From the NCBI RefSeq assembly GCF_036245865.1, contig NZ_BTTW01000001.1, positions 1,798,001-1,862,000 of the forward strand: 64,000 nucleotides of DNA. The letters are read 5' to 3'. Positions 37,561 to 45,807 of this stretch are shown here, piece by piece (within the stretch, counting starts at the first letter, position 1; each line of letters opens with the position of its first letter). A program made the position numbers and the translations under genes. The notes under the pieces are model-generated. The model did no database searches and was not told the DNA's origin. It was given only the letters and a program-made list of their open reading frames with translations. This DNA is from Corallococcus caeni (GTDB lineage Bacteria > Myxococcota > Myxococcia > Myxococcales > Myxococcaceae).

Positions 37561-38610
37561 TCAGTGCATGGACGGGGTGTCCTTCCCGTCCGGCACCAGG
37601 CCCGGGGGCTCCGGGTCTTTTCCTTCCGCCACGCGGCGCCTGCGCTTGAACAGCGCGAGCCGCGTCTTCCGGGCGCTGGCGGCGCTCTTGGCCGCGCCGG
37701 GCGTCTTGAGGGGCGGCTCCAGGGGCGCGGGCTGACCGAAGTCGCGCGCGCCCTTGGCCTTCCCCTGCGCGGACGCGTGCTCGAGGATGGCGTTGAGCTC
37801 CCCGCCGAGGATGAAGATGAGCCCGGAGAGGTAGAGCCACAGCATCAGCACCACCACGCCACCGATGGAGCCGTAGGTGACGTCGTACTTGCCGAAGTGC
37901 TCCACGTACTGGGTGAAGCCCCAGGTGCTGCCCAGCCACGCGAGCGTGCCGAGCACGGAGCCCGGGGTGATGTACTTGAAGCGCTGCTTCACGTCCGGCA
38001 GCAGGTAGTAGCAGAGCGACAGCATCAGCATCACCAGCGCCGCGGTGAAGGGCCAGCGCAGCCAGGACCAGACGACGTGGAACTCGTCGATGAGCGCCAG
38101 CTTGTCCGCCACCCACGCCCCCACGCGTCCGCCCAAGAGCAGGATGGCGAAGGACAGGGGGATGAGCAGGCCGCCCATCAGCGTCACGGCCAGCGCCAGG
38201 CCCTGCGTCTTCCAGTAGGGCCGGGACTCCGACACGTCGTAGGCCAGGTTGAGGGCCTTGCGCAGGGCGTCCACGCCGCGCGACGCGGACCACAGCGCCA
38301 CGAGCAGACCCACGGTGAGCAGCTTGGGGCGCGTCTCCCCGACGACGGACGTCAGGTGCTGGCTGAGCACGCCCATGGCGTCGCCGGGCACCAGCGGGCG
38401 GATGCGGTCCATCATCGCGTCCACGGCGCCGGGCGCGAACGGCAGGTACGCCACCAGCGTCACGAGGAAGAACAGGAACGGGAACAGCGAGAAGATGAAG
38501 TAGTAGGACAGCTGCGCCGCCACGTCGGTGACGGTGTCCTCTTCAATCTCCTTCCAGAAGCGCCGCGCGAACTCCCTCCACGTCAGGTACTTGAGCCGTG
38601 GCAGCCCCAT
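37561..38610 (-). CDS. YihY/BrkB-family inner-membrane protein
   Basis: 349 residues with six hydrophobic segments. TDVAAQLSYYFIFSLFPFLF near residue 30 and GSIGGVVVLMLWLYLSG near 240 are the family's marks. Once mislabelled ribonuclease BN; real function unknown, possibly transport. After the last membrane segment there is a basic, Ala/Pro-rich cytoplasmic tail of about 75 residues. A strong GGAGGGGG precedes ATG 38610. Confidence 0.85.
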   Translation of the reverse strand: MGLPRLKYLTWREFARRFWKEIEEDTVTDVAAQLSYYFIFSLFPFLFFLVTLVAYLPFAPGAVDAMMDRIRPLVPGDAMGVLSQHLTSVVGETRPKLLTVGLLVALWSASRGVDALRKALNLAYDVSESRPYWKTQGLALAVTLMGGLLIPLSFAILLLGGRVGAWVADKLALIDEFHVVWSWLRWPFTAALVMLMLSLCYYLLPDVKQRFKYITPGSVLGTLAWLGSTWGFTQYVEHFGKYDVTYGSIGGVVVLMLWLYLSGLIFILGGELNAILEHASAQGKAKGARDFGQPAPLEPPLKTPGAAKSAASARKTRLALFKRRRRVAEGKDPEPPGLVPDGKDTPSMH

Positions 38611-38717
38611 GTGGTTCCCCCTCCGGGTCTGTGGGGAGCCAATGTGTGAACGCTTCGCGCATTCGGCAGCAGGCGGCCGGGCGGGCGCTCGCGGCCAGAA
38701 GCGCCGGGTGTTGAACG

Positions 38718-39608
38718 CTAGACGAGTCCGGAGGGCAGGTAGCGGCCCAGCAGCGGACGCAGGCGGCTCTTCACCTCCGCGGGGATGCGCGTGCGGTCCG
38801 TGAAGATGGCCAGCGCGAGCGCGCTGGCGCAGCGGCAGGAGGCGGGCGCGCTGGCGATGCGGGGCAGCGCGCGGCGCAGGAGCGCGGCGCCGTGGGCGGT
38901 GACGGCGTCCAGCCGCTGGGCGAACTGCGGCAGGAGCGCTTCGGGCTCCTGGCCCACGGGCTGCGGGCGCCAGGAGTCATGGTCGGTGGGCAGCGCGATG
39001 AGGGCGTAGTGCAGCTCCGCCTCGCGCGCGAGCCGCGCCTCCGGCATGGCGGTGAGCCCCACGAGGTCCGCGCCCCACGCGCGGTACAGCTGGCTCTCCG
39101 CCTGGGTGCTGAGGGAGGGGCCCTCGATGCAGACGTAGGTGGCGGAGGGGTGCACCACGGTGTCGCTCTTCTGGCCCGCGTCGATGAGCGTCTGGCGCAG
39201 GGTGGCGCAGAAGGGCTGGGCCAGCTCCACGTGCACGGCGACGTCGTCGTAGAACGTGCAGGGGCGGCGGTAGGTGCGGTCGATGACCTGATCCGGCAGG
39301 GCCAGGTGGAGCGGCTGGATGGCTTCGCGCAGGCTGCCCACGGTGCCGGTGGCGAGGACGTGGGTGACGCCGAGCGTCTTCAGGGCGAAGAGGTTGGCGC
39401 GGTAGGGGGCGCGGGTGGCGTTGTGGACGTGGCCCTGGCCGTGGCGGAAGACGAAGACGGTGGGGACGCCGTCCAGCTCCGTGGAGATGAGCGGGGTGCT
39501 GTGGGGCCCGAAGGGCGTCTCCACGGAGAGGTGTTCGCCGCGCCCCTGGAGCCCCAGGGCCTGGTAGAGGGCGTGGCCCCCGATGATGCCCACCTTGACC
39601 GCCGGCAT
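38718..39608 (-). CDS. MTAP/purine nucleoside phosphorylase family protein
   Basis: 296 residues. Phosphorolysis of methylthioadenosine or a related nucleoside in purine and methionine salvage. Seen: VGIIGGHALYQAL (phosphate loop), FRHGQGH near 55, APYRANLFALKTLGVTHVLA, TVGSLREAIQPLHLALPDQV, TYVCIEGPSLSTQAES and MPEARLAREAELHYA. MTAP proteins usually have EGPRFSTRAES and a TD(Y/F)D tail; here SLSTQ and TDHDSW deviate slightly, so substrate preference may differ. The C-terminal 60 residues (with CRCAS) follow the usual helical end. Confidence 0.85.
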   Translation of the reverse strand: MPAVKVGIIGGHALYQALGLQGRGEHLSVETPFGPHSTPLISTELDGVPTVFVFRHGQGHVHNATRAPYRANLFALKTLGVTHVLATGTVGSLREAIQPLHLALPDQVIDRTYRRPCTFYDDVAVHVELAQPFCATLRQTLIDAGQKSDTVVHPSATYVCIEGPSLSTQAESQLYRAWGADLVGLTAMPEARLAREAELHYALIALPTDHDSWRPQPVGQEPEALLPQFAQRLDAVTAHGAALLRRALPRIASAPASCRCASALALAIFTDRTRIPAEVKSRLRPLLGRYLPSGLV

Positions 39609-39703
39609 GCGTCTCCTCTCGCCCGGTCGTCGGGCGTGGGCCTGACGATATCGCGGGGGGCTCGCCCGGGAAGCGCGGAAGGCTGGTAGCCTTCACATTT
39701 GCC

Positions 39704-40513
39704 ATGCGTCTTCTCCCGCACCTCGTCGTCCTCAGCGTCCTTCTTGCAACCCCCGCCCTGGCCGGGCCCGTCCCGCCCGGCTGCGAGGAGGACGCCGCCA
39801 CGTGCAAGGAGGACTGCACCATCGAGTACGGCGGCAACGGCGCGGCCATCAAGAAGCTGACGCGCTGTTTCGAGGGCTGCCTGCAGACGCGCACGCAGTG
39901 TGCCCGTCAGTTCAACGCGGTGAACAACCGGGCGCCGGACGCACCGGAGGCCGCGCCCGAGCGCCGGGGAGGCAAGACGGAGGCGGCCAAGCTGCGCGAA
40001 ATCGAGGAGAAGGACCGCCGCCGCGAGGAGGACCCCTTCGGCGACGAGGAGAACAAGCAGCCGCGCGCGCGGCCGGTGCGCGACTCCTACGATGATCCGC
40101 CGGAGCCGCCCCCGGAGCGCAAGGGCTACCGGGCGTCGGACGAGAAGCCCGCGAAGCCCCCCCCGCGTCAGCAGGCCACCGTCCCCGCGCGGGCCACGGA
40201 GCCCGCGCGCCAGCCGCCCCCGCCGCCCTCTCCCGCCGTGGCGCCGGAGCCGGAGCCCAGGCGCTCCGAGGCCCCCGATATTGAAGCCTTCTCGGAGCCG
40301 CCGCCCCGTGCGGATCCGCCCCCGCGCAAGCCCGAGCCGAAGCCGGTGGTGGCCGAGCCCGCGCGGCCAAGCCGGACGGAAGACGAGGACCTGCCGCCTC
40401 CGCCCCCGCCGGTGAGGAAGGAGCCGCCGCCCCGTATCGCAGAGCCGCCGCGTCCCACGGTCCCGCCGGAGCCCAAGAAGGACATCTCCGACTGGGATCC
40501 CAACGGCGACTGA
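39704..40513 (+). CDS. Secreted Cys-rich protein with proline/charged tail
   Basis: 269 residues. Signal peptide to about residue 20. Residues 27-67 contain six cysteines (C, CKEDC, CFEGC, C) suggesting a small disulphide or helical-hairpin domain. From residue 80 to the end the protein is low-complexity: a Lys/Glu/Arg-rich stretch, then proline-rich segments (PPEPPPERKG, PPPPPSPAV, PPPPPPVRKEPPPR) ending in DISDWDPNGD. Such tails span the periplasm or stay unstructured outside the cell. Family not recognised. No good ribosome site before ATG 39704. Confidence 0.65.
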   Translation: MRLLPHLVVLSVLLATPALAGPVPPGCEEDAATCKEDCTIEYGGNGAAIKKLTRCFEGCLQTRTQCARQFNAVNNRAPDAPEAAPERRGGKTEAAKLREIEEKDRRREEDPFGDEENKQPRARPVRDSYDDPPEPPPERKGYRASDEKPAKPPPRQQATVPARATEPARQPPPPPSPAVAPEPEPRRSEAPDIEAFSEPPPRADPPPRKPEPKPVVAEPARPSRTEDEDLPPPPPPVRKEPPPRIAEPPRPTVPPEPKKDISDWDPNGD

Positions 40514-40598
40514 GCCCGGGGCCATCAGCCCTCGGCTCCGCCTCCCGCCCGGCGGATTCCAAACTGGTCCGACTGTCGGACAGGTTCGTGCGGGGCGC

Positions 40599-41480
40599 TC
40601 AGCCCGCGCGGCCTCGCTCCACGTCCAGGACGCGCTGCCAGAGCGCGATGGGCGACACGCCGACGTAGCCGCTCTCCTGACCGTCGTTGCACTCGATGAC
40701 GATCCACCGGCCGGATACCTCCTGGGCCACGTCGACGACGAGGAACGGCAGCGCCACCCGGCGGGCCGCCTCTCCCGCGAGCGCGAGCGCATCCCGCTCC
40801 TCCTGGGGCGTCAGCGTGTACGGCGTCCCCTGCCACCAGTAGGGCCCGAAGCCCACCAACTGCTGCCGCCACCAGAAGGTTCGGAACTCGAACGAGCGGG
40901 GCAGCGCGTCCGCGCCCTGCGTGTCGTCCACGCGCCGCAGGGGCCGCAGCTCGCGGCACACCACCTGCTGCCAGTGCAGGATGTCATCCCGCGCATAGGC
41001 CTCCATCGCCTGACGGAAGGCGTCCGGCCCCTCGATGATGGAGAGGGACCTGCGATGGCGGCTCGTCTGCCGCGCACCCTTGAGGAACACCGGCCAGCCC
41101 AGCCGCTCCTCCACCGTGCGCGCATCCGGCGGCGTGTCGAACCAGACGCTGCGAGGCGTCAGGTCCTCCAGCAACGGATACCAGTGCGGCAGCTCCGTCG
41201 CGAGCAGGTGCTGCTCTGGCGAATGCACCAGCCGCACGCCCTGCGCCTCCAGCTCCCGGTAGCGCTCCGCGTAGTCAGGCCACGCCCCCGCGCGTGCGAC
41301 GACCTCGATGGGCGTGTCGGGCAGCATGTACGGCCGCCGACAGGCGAAGAACCGATCAAAGGCGAAGTCGTAGACGCCCTTCCCCGTCGCCGCGGTGAGC
41401 AGCCACAGGCGGTCCTCGACCTTCAGCAGATCCTCTCCAGGGCGCAACATGGGCGGCAGCGTGCGACCGCCACCCTTCAC
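40599..41480 (-). CDS. ATP-grasp-domain protein (possible R2K type)
   Basis: 293 residues. PVFLKGARQTSRHRRSLS near residue 130 looks like an ATP-binding lysine segment, and the end WIVIECNDGQESGYVG is the metal-binding Glu/Asn strand of an ATP-grasp ligase; FEFRTFWWRQQ fits the R2K subgroup seen in peptide-ligase and RNA-repair contexts. Partner and product unknown. I use GTG 41480 (GAAGG nine bases upstream, 12 bases after the EamA stop); ATG 41450 is equally possible. Last gene of the cobalamin adenosyltransferase-queG-EamA transcript. Confidence 0.65.
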   Translation of the reverse strand: MKGGGRTLPPMLRPGEDLLKVEDRLWLLTAATGKGVYDFAFDRFFACRRPYMLPDTPIEVVARAGAWPDYAERYRELEAQGVRLVHSPEQHLLATELPHWYPLLEDLTPRSVWFDTPPDARTVEERLGWPVFLKGARQTSRHRRSLSIIEGPDAFRQAMEAYARDDILHWQQVVCRELRPLRRVDDTQGADALPRSFEFRTFWWRQQLVGFGPYWWQGTPYTLTPQEERDALALAGEAARRVALPFLVVDVAQEVSGRWIVIECNDGQESGYVGVSPIALWQRVLDVERGRAG

Positions 41481-41492
41481 GGGTCAACGCCT

Positions 41493-42419
41493 TCAGCCCG
41501 CGCGCACCACCACCGGCGCGGCCTTCACCGGCACGCTCTGCGTCAGCCGCACGCCCACGAGCACCAGCGCGCCGCCCAGCGCCAGCTCCCAGTGCAGCGC
41601 TTCATCCAGGAAGAGCCACGCCACCAGCGCCGTCACCGCCGGTTGCAGGTTGGAGAAGATGGCCACGCGCGACGCGGGCACCTTCGACAGCGCGTAGGAC
41701 CAGAGCAGGTACGCCACCACCGACGTCATCAGCCCCACGTACACAATGGAGGCCTTCGCGGCGGCGCTGGAGGCCCACACCGCCGCGGGCTCCAGCACGA
41801 ACGGGATGAGCGGCAGCTGCAACACCGTGGCGACCGTCATCGTCCACGCCGTCGCGCGCAGCGGTCCATGCTCGGAGGCCAGGGGCTTGCCTTCCGTCGT
41901 GTAGACCACCCACGCCACCACCGCCGCGAGGATGAGCAGGTCGCCCTCCAGCGTGCCCCTCGCGCTCGCCAGACCCCGGCCCAGCAGCAGCACCACCACG
42001 CCCACCAGCGCCGTGAGGATGCCCGCCGTGGTCCGCGTGGACGCCCGCTCCCGGCCCAGCACCAGGCTGGCCACGTACACGCCCAGCGGCGTGAGCGCGT
42101 AGAACAACGCCGCGTGCGCCGCCGTGGAGCGCGACAGGCCGGAGAAGAACAGCGTCTGGTTCACCGGCCCGCCCATCAGCCCCAGCAGCGCCACGCGCGG
42201 CCACGCATGGCGCGGCGGCAGCTTCCGCCCCGGCGTCACCGCCAGCAGCACCACGAACGCGGCGCCGCACACGAGGAAGCGCCACAGCACCACCGTGAAC
42301 GGCGACAGCTCCGTCATCGCCCGCTTGGCTGCGAGGTACGTGCCCGCGCTGATCAGCACCTGCACCGTCAGCGCCGCGTACACCCGCCCGAGCGGCGGCG
42401 GCGCGGAAGGAGACGTCAC
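41493..42419 (-). CDS. EamA/DMT-family transporter
   Basis: 308 residues with ten hydrophobic segments in two EamA repeats; VLWRFLVCGAAF, LMGGPVNQTLFFSGLSRSTA and the second-repeat SKVPASRVAIFSNLQPAVTA are typical. I start at GTG 42419, which overlaps the queG stop as GTGA and has TGGAG four bases upstream; ATG 42443 inside queG is less likely. Substrate unknown. Second EamA protein of the window, not closely similar to the one at 18850. Confidence 0.85.
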   Translation of the reverse strand: MTSPSAPPPLGRVYAALTVQVLISAGTYLAAKRAMTELSPFTVVLWRFLVCGAAFVVLLAVTPGRKLPPRHAWPRVALLGLMGGPVNQTLFFSGLSRSTAAHAALFYALTPLGVYVASLVLGRERASTRTTAGILTALVGVVVLLLGRGLASARGTLEGDLLILAAVVAWVVYTTEGKPLASEHGPLRATAWTMTVATVLQLPLIPFVLEPAAVWASSAAAKASIVYVGLMTSVVAYLLWSYALSKVPASRVAIFSNLQPAVTALVAWLFLDEALHWELALGGALVLVGVRLTQSVPVKAAPVVVRAG

Positions 42420-43441
42420 GGCTCCAGTTGCAGAAGCGCCCATCGTGCGGCGCTGCGTACCAGTTCACTGCCGTCGCCGCTGAGTTTTTCGAGCAGCGGC
42501 CGGGCGTGCGCCTGCCGTGCGACCCCCAGTGCATAGACAGCGTTGCGCCTCAAACCGTCGTACCGCGCGCGCGCCAGCGCCGTGCCGGGGATGAGCTCCT
42601 TGTATTGCTCGGGGGTGAGCGCCGCCAGCTCCAGCGTGCCCAGCGACGCCACCGCGCGGGGCACGAAGCGGTCATCCTCCGCGAACACCGGCTTGCGGTT
42701 CAGCGGGCACACCTGCTGGCAGATGTCGCAGCCGAAGATGAGGTTGTCGAACTTGAGCCGGAACACCTCCGGCACGTCGCGGTCGCGGTTCTCAATCGTC
42801 TGGTACGACAGGCACGCCCGCGCATCCACCTGCCGGTTTCCCACCAGCGCGCCCGTGGGACACGCCATGAGGCACCGCCGGCAGGAACCGCAGCGGTCCG
42901 CCACCGGCCCCTCCGGATACGCGTCCACCTCCGCGTCCAGGATGAGCGTGGCCAGGAGCACCCAGGAGCCGTGCGACTCCGTGATGAGGCAGCCGTTCTT
43001 GCCCACGTAGCCCAGGCCTCCGCGAGCGGCCCACACCTTCTCCATCATGGGCCCGCTGTCCACGCCGCCGTAGGTGCCCAGGCCCGGGTACCAGGCGTTG
43101 ATGGTCTTGCGGAACGCCTTCATCCGGTCGCGCAGCGTGGAGTGGTAGTCGCGGCCCCTCGCGTACCGCGCGATGGGCGAGCCCTGCGACGGTGCGTCGT
43201 CCCGGTAGTAGTTGTTCGCGAAGGACAGCACCGTGCGCGCGCCCGGCAGGAGCACCGACACGTCGAGCCGCTCCTCCGCGCGCGACCCCATCCAGTCCAT
43301 GTCCGCGTCGTAGCCGGCCTCCAGCCACGACATCAGCGACGACGGCGGGATGGGCTCCGCGCGCGCGAAGCCGATGAGGTCGAAGCCCACGTCCTGGGCG
43401 AGCTGCCGCAGCCGGGCAGTGGGCAGTTGCGTCGCGTACAC
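42416..43441 (-). CDS. queG: Epoxyqueuosine reductase
   Basis: 341 residues. Cobalamin- and iron-sulfur-dependent enzyme that makes queuosine from epoxyqueuosine in tRNA. Two 4Fe-4S clusters are coded by CGSCRRCLMACPTGAL and CLSYQT plus CDICQQVCPLN. GLGYVGKNGCLITESHGSW binds substrate, and a HEAT-like end (LVRSAARWALLQLEP) is normal. Start GTG 43441, three bases after the adenosyltransferase stop; there is no earlier ATG. Coupled downstream to an EamA transporter. Confidence 0.93.
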   Translation of the reverse strand: MYATQLPTARLRQLAQDVGFDLIGFARAEPIPPSSLMSWLEAGYDADMDWMGSRAEERLDVSVLLPGARTVLSFANNYYRDDAPSQGSPIARYARGRDYHSTLRDRMKAFRKTINAWYPGLGTYGGVDSGPMMEKVWAARGGLGYVGKNGCLITESHGSWVLLATLILDAEVDAYPEGPVADRCGSCRRCLMACPTGALVGNRQVDARACLSYQTIENRDRDVPEVFRLKFDNLIFGCDICQQVCPLNRKPVFAEDDRFVPRAVASLGTLELAALTPEQYKELIPGTALARARYDGLRRNAVYALGVARQAHARPLLEKLSGDGSELVRSAARWALLQLEP

Positions 43442-43444
43442 GGG

Positions 43445-44005
43445 CTACTTCGTCGGCTTCTCGGGGATCCACTTCACGTCCGGCAGGCCGGCGCGGAAGT
43501 TCACCAGCCGGGCCACCACGAAGAGCAGGTCCGACAGGCGGTTCAAGTACATGGCCACCGCCGGCGGGGCCTTGTCCTCACGCAGCAGCGTCACGACCCG
43601 GCGCTCGGTGCGGCGGCACACCGTGCGCGACAGGTGCAGCGCCGCGGCCGCGGGCGCGCCTCCCGGGAGGATGAAGTGCGTCATCTTGGGCAGCTCCTCC
43701 TCGTAGCGGTCGATGTGGCGCTCCATCTCCTCCACCCACTCCGGGCGCAGCTCCGGGATGTGGGCCGCCGCCTTGGTGTGCGGCGGCGTGGCCAGCACCG
43801 CGCCCACCGTGAAGAGCTGGTCCTGGAGGCGCTGGAGCAGGTGGTCCAGGTCCGCCGGCAGCGAGAACGTGCGCGCGAGGCCCAGCGTGGCGTTGAGCTC
43901 GTCCACCTCGCCGTACGCCTCCACCAGCGCGTCGTCCTTCGACACTCGGCCGCCGCCGAAGAGGCCCGTTTCGCCGGCGTCGCCGGTCTTCGTGTAGATC
44001 TTCAT
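43445..44005 (-). CDS. Cob(I)alamin adenosyltransferase, PduO type
   Basis: 186 residues. Adenosylates corrinoid with ATP. KIYTKTGDAGETGLFGGGRV at residues 2-21 is the ATP loop, RTVCRRTERRVVTL near 130 and YLNRLSDLLFVVAR near 155 complete the active site. First gene of a four-gene transcript with queG, itself cobalamin-dependent. The C-terminal 15 residues are longer than the core fold. Divergent from thyA, with 103 bases for both promoters. Confidence 0.93.
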   Translation of the reverse strand: MKIYTKTGDAGETGLFGGGRVSKDDALVEAYGEVDELNATLGLARTFSLPADLDHLLQRLQDQLFTVGAVLATPPHTKAAAHIPELRPEWVEEMERHIDRYEEELPKMTHFILPGGAPAAAALHLSRTVCRRTERRVVTLLREDKAPPAVAMYLNRLSDLLFVVARLVNFRAGLPDVKWIPEKPTK

Positions 44006-44108
44006 GGCAGCCCTTGTTTAACGATGCGACACGGCGACGCCGTGCGCGGGTGGACAGCGGCCGATATTTTGCTCGCTTGCCCGACCCCACCTAGGGAAAA
44101 AGGGCCCC

Positions 44109-44903
44109 ATGCAGCCTTACCTGAGTCTGATGGAGCACGTCCTGAACCACGGGACGAAGAAGGGCGACCGGACCGGCACGGGGACGCTGAGCCTCTTCGG
44201 CCACCAGCTCCGCTTCGACCTCACCCAGGGCTTCCCCCTGGTGACGACGAAGAAGCTCCACCTGAAGTCCATCATCCACGAGTTGCTGTGGATGCTCCGG
44301 GGGGACTCGAACGTGCGCTCGCTCCAGGAGGTGGGGGTCACCATCTGGGACGAGTGGGCCAGCGCCGACGGCAGCCTGGGCCCCGTGTACGGCCACCAGT
44401 GGCGCTCGTGGAACACGCCGGACGGCGGCCACGTGGACCAGATGCAGCAGCTGGTGGACGGGCTGAAGAAGAACCCGGACTCGCGCCGGCACCTGGTGAG
44501 CGCGTGGAACGTGGCGGACGTGCCCTCCATGAAGCTGCCGCCCTGCCACGTGATGTTCCAGTTCTACGTGGCGGACGGAAAGCTCTCCTGCCAGCTCTAC
44601 CAGCGCAGCGCGGACATCTTCCTGGGGCTGCCCTTCAACATCGCGTCGTACTCGCTGCTGACGATGATGGTGGCGCAGGCCACGGGCCTCACCCCGTACG
44701 AGTTCATCCACACGATTGGTGACGCGCACCTGTACCTGAACCACGTGGAGCAGGCGCAGGAGCAATTGAAGCGAGAGCCGCGCCCCCTGCCGCGCATGCG
44801 CCTGAACCCGGACGTGAAGGACCTGTTCGCCTTCCGCTACGAGGACTTCACGCTGGAGGGCTACGACCCGCACCCCGCCATCAAGGCGCCCGTGGCCGTA
44901 TGA
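44109..44903 (+). CDS. thyA: Thymidylate synthase
   Basis: 264 residues, identical in length to E. coli ThyA. Makes dTMP from dUMP with methylene-tetrahydrofolate. [19 protein letters not shown] at 20-38, and nucleophile Cys146 in [32 protein letters not shown] and the terminal IKAPVAV are classical. AAAAAGGG lies before the ATG. Overlaps folA by four bases, so dihydrofolate produced here is recycled by the next gene product. Confidence 0.97.
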   Translation: MQPYLSLMEHVLNHGTKKGDRTGTGTLSLFGHQLRFDLTQGFPLVTTKKLHLKSIIHELLWMLRGDSNVRSLQEVGVTIWDEWASADGSLGPVYGHQWRSWNTPDGGHVDQMQQLVDGLKKNPDSRRHLVSAWNVADVPSMKLPPCHVMFQFYVADGKLSCQLYQRSADIFLGLPFNIASYSLLTMMVAQATGLTPYEFIHTIGDAHLYLNHVEQAQEQLKREPRPLPRMRLNPDVKDLFAFRYEDFTLEGYDPHPAIKAPVAV

Positions 44904-45388
44904 GCCCGCGCGTGTCCGCCATCGTCGCCATGGCGGCGAACCGCGTCATCGGCCAGGGCAACACCCTGCCCTGGCGCCTGCCGCAGGACCTGGCGCGCTT
45001 CAAGCGCCTGACCCTGGGCCACACCCTCGTGATGGGCCGCAAGACGTACGACTCCATCGGGAGGCCCCTGCCCGGCCGCACCACCGTGGTCCTCACCCGC
45101 CAGCGCGACTGGGCCGCGCCCCAGGGCGTCCGCGTGGCGCACACCGTGGAGGAAGCGCTGGCGCAGGCCCAGGGCGACAGCGAGGTCTTCATCGCCGGGG
45201 GCGCGGACCTCTACGCGCAGACGCAGGCGCTGTGGCACCGGCTCTACCTCACCCGCATCGAGCGGGACTTCCCCGGCGACGCGTTCTTCCCGCCCGTGGA
45301 CCTCTCCGGATGGAGGCAGGTGGAGGAGGAACGGCACCCGGAGGGCGACCTGCCCTTCGGTTTCTTCACCTACGAGCGTCAGGGCTAG
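44900..45388 (+). CDS. folA: Dihydrofolate reductase
   Basis: 162 residues. Reduces dihydrofolate with [25 protein letters not shown] at the start, the active-site Asp in PQDLARFK near residue 30, [16 protein letters not shown] and [10 protein letters not shown] are all in place. ATGA overlap with thyA. No strong terminator follows; a weak palindromic GAAATTTC lies near 45402. Confidence 0.96.
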   Translation: MSPRVSAIVAMAANRVIGQGNTLPWRLPQDLARFKRLTLGHTLVMGRKTYDSIGRPLPGRTTVVLTRQRDWAAPQGVRVAHTVEEALAQAQGDSEVFIAGGADLYAQTQALWHRLYLTRIERDFPGDAFFPPVDLSGWRQVEEERHPEGDLPFGFFTYERQG

Positions 45389-45451
45389 CCACTATTCCGG
45401 GAAATTTCGGGACGACTTATCGTGCGGGCTCCTCACACCGAAGGAGCGTGC

Positions 45452-45685
45452 ATGCGTCGTCACCTGATTCGTGGGCTGGGGCTGTTCGCGGTGCTGGGCC
45501 TCGCGGCCTGTGGCGGGGCCGTCGAGGACGGCACGGGCATGGAGCCCGGCACCCAGGAGCAGGAGCTGCGGCAGTGCCCGGAGAGCGGCGTCTGTCCCGC
45601 CGGCGAGGTCTGCTACGACGGCCCGGGCGGCCCCTGCTATCCGTGCAGCCGCTACCCCCAGTACTGCGGCGTCGACCTGCCCTGA
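45452..45685 (+). CDS. Small Cys-rich lipoprotein
   Basis: 77 residues. MRRHLIRGLG signal sequence with lipobox LGLAAC, then an acidic spacer (GTQEQEL) and a compact domain with six cysteines after the lipid-carrying one (C-x5-C-x5-C-x7-C-x2-C-x6-C). GAAGGAG stands seven bases before ATG 45452; the frame upstream of that is noncoding. Resembles the lipoprotein at 58322 in layout. No function known. Confidence 0.75.
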   Translation: MRRHLIRGLGLFAVLGLAACGGAVEDGTGMEPGTQEQELRQCPESGVCPAGEVCYDGPGGPCYPCSRYPQYCGVDLP

Positions 45686-45722
45686 GTCGCCCCCGGGAAC
45701 ACCCGGAGTGTTGACCCCCACG

Positions 45723-45744
45723 CCCCCTCTGTCTTCGGAGGGGG
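45723..45744. terminator. Terminator-like hairpin
   Basis: CCCCCTC/GAGGGGG, a 7-bp perfect stem with an 8-base loop, 37 bases after the lipoprotein stop. An AT-rich stretch (CCATTAATTGATCTTGATTC) follows instead of a plain T-tract. Confidence 0.55.
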
Positions 45745-45807
45745 TGCCATTAATTGATCTTGATTCGCAGAATTGAACGCGCCGGGGGCGGTTGGTAGAA
45801 GGCGGAC

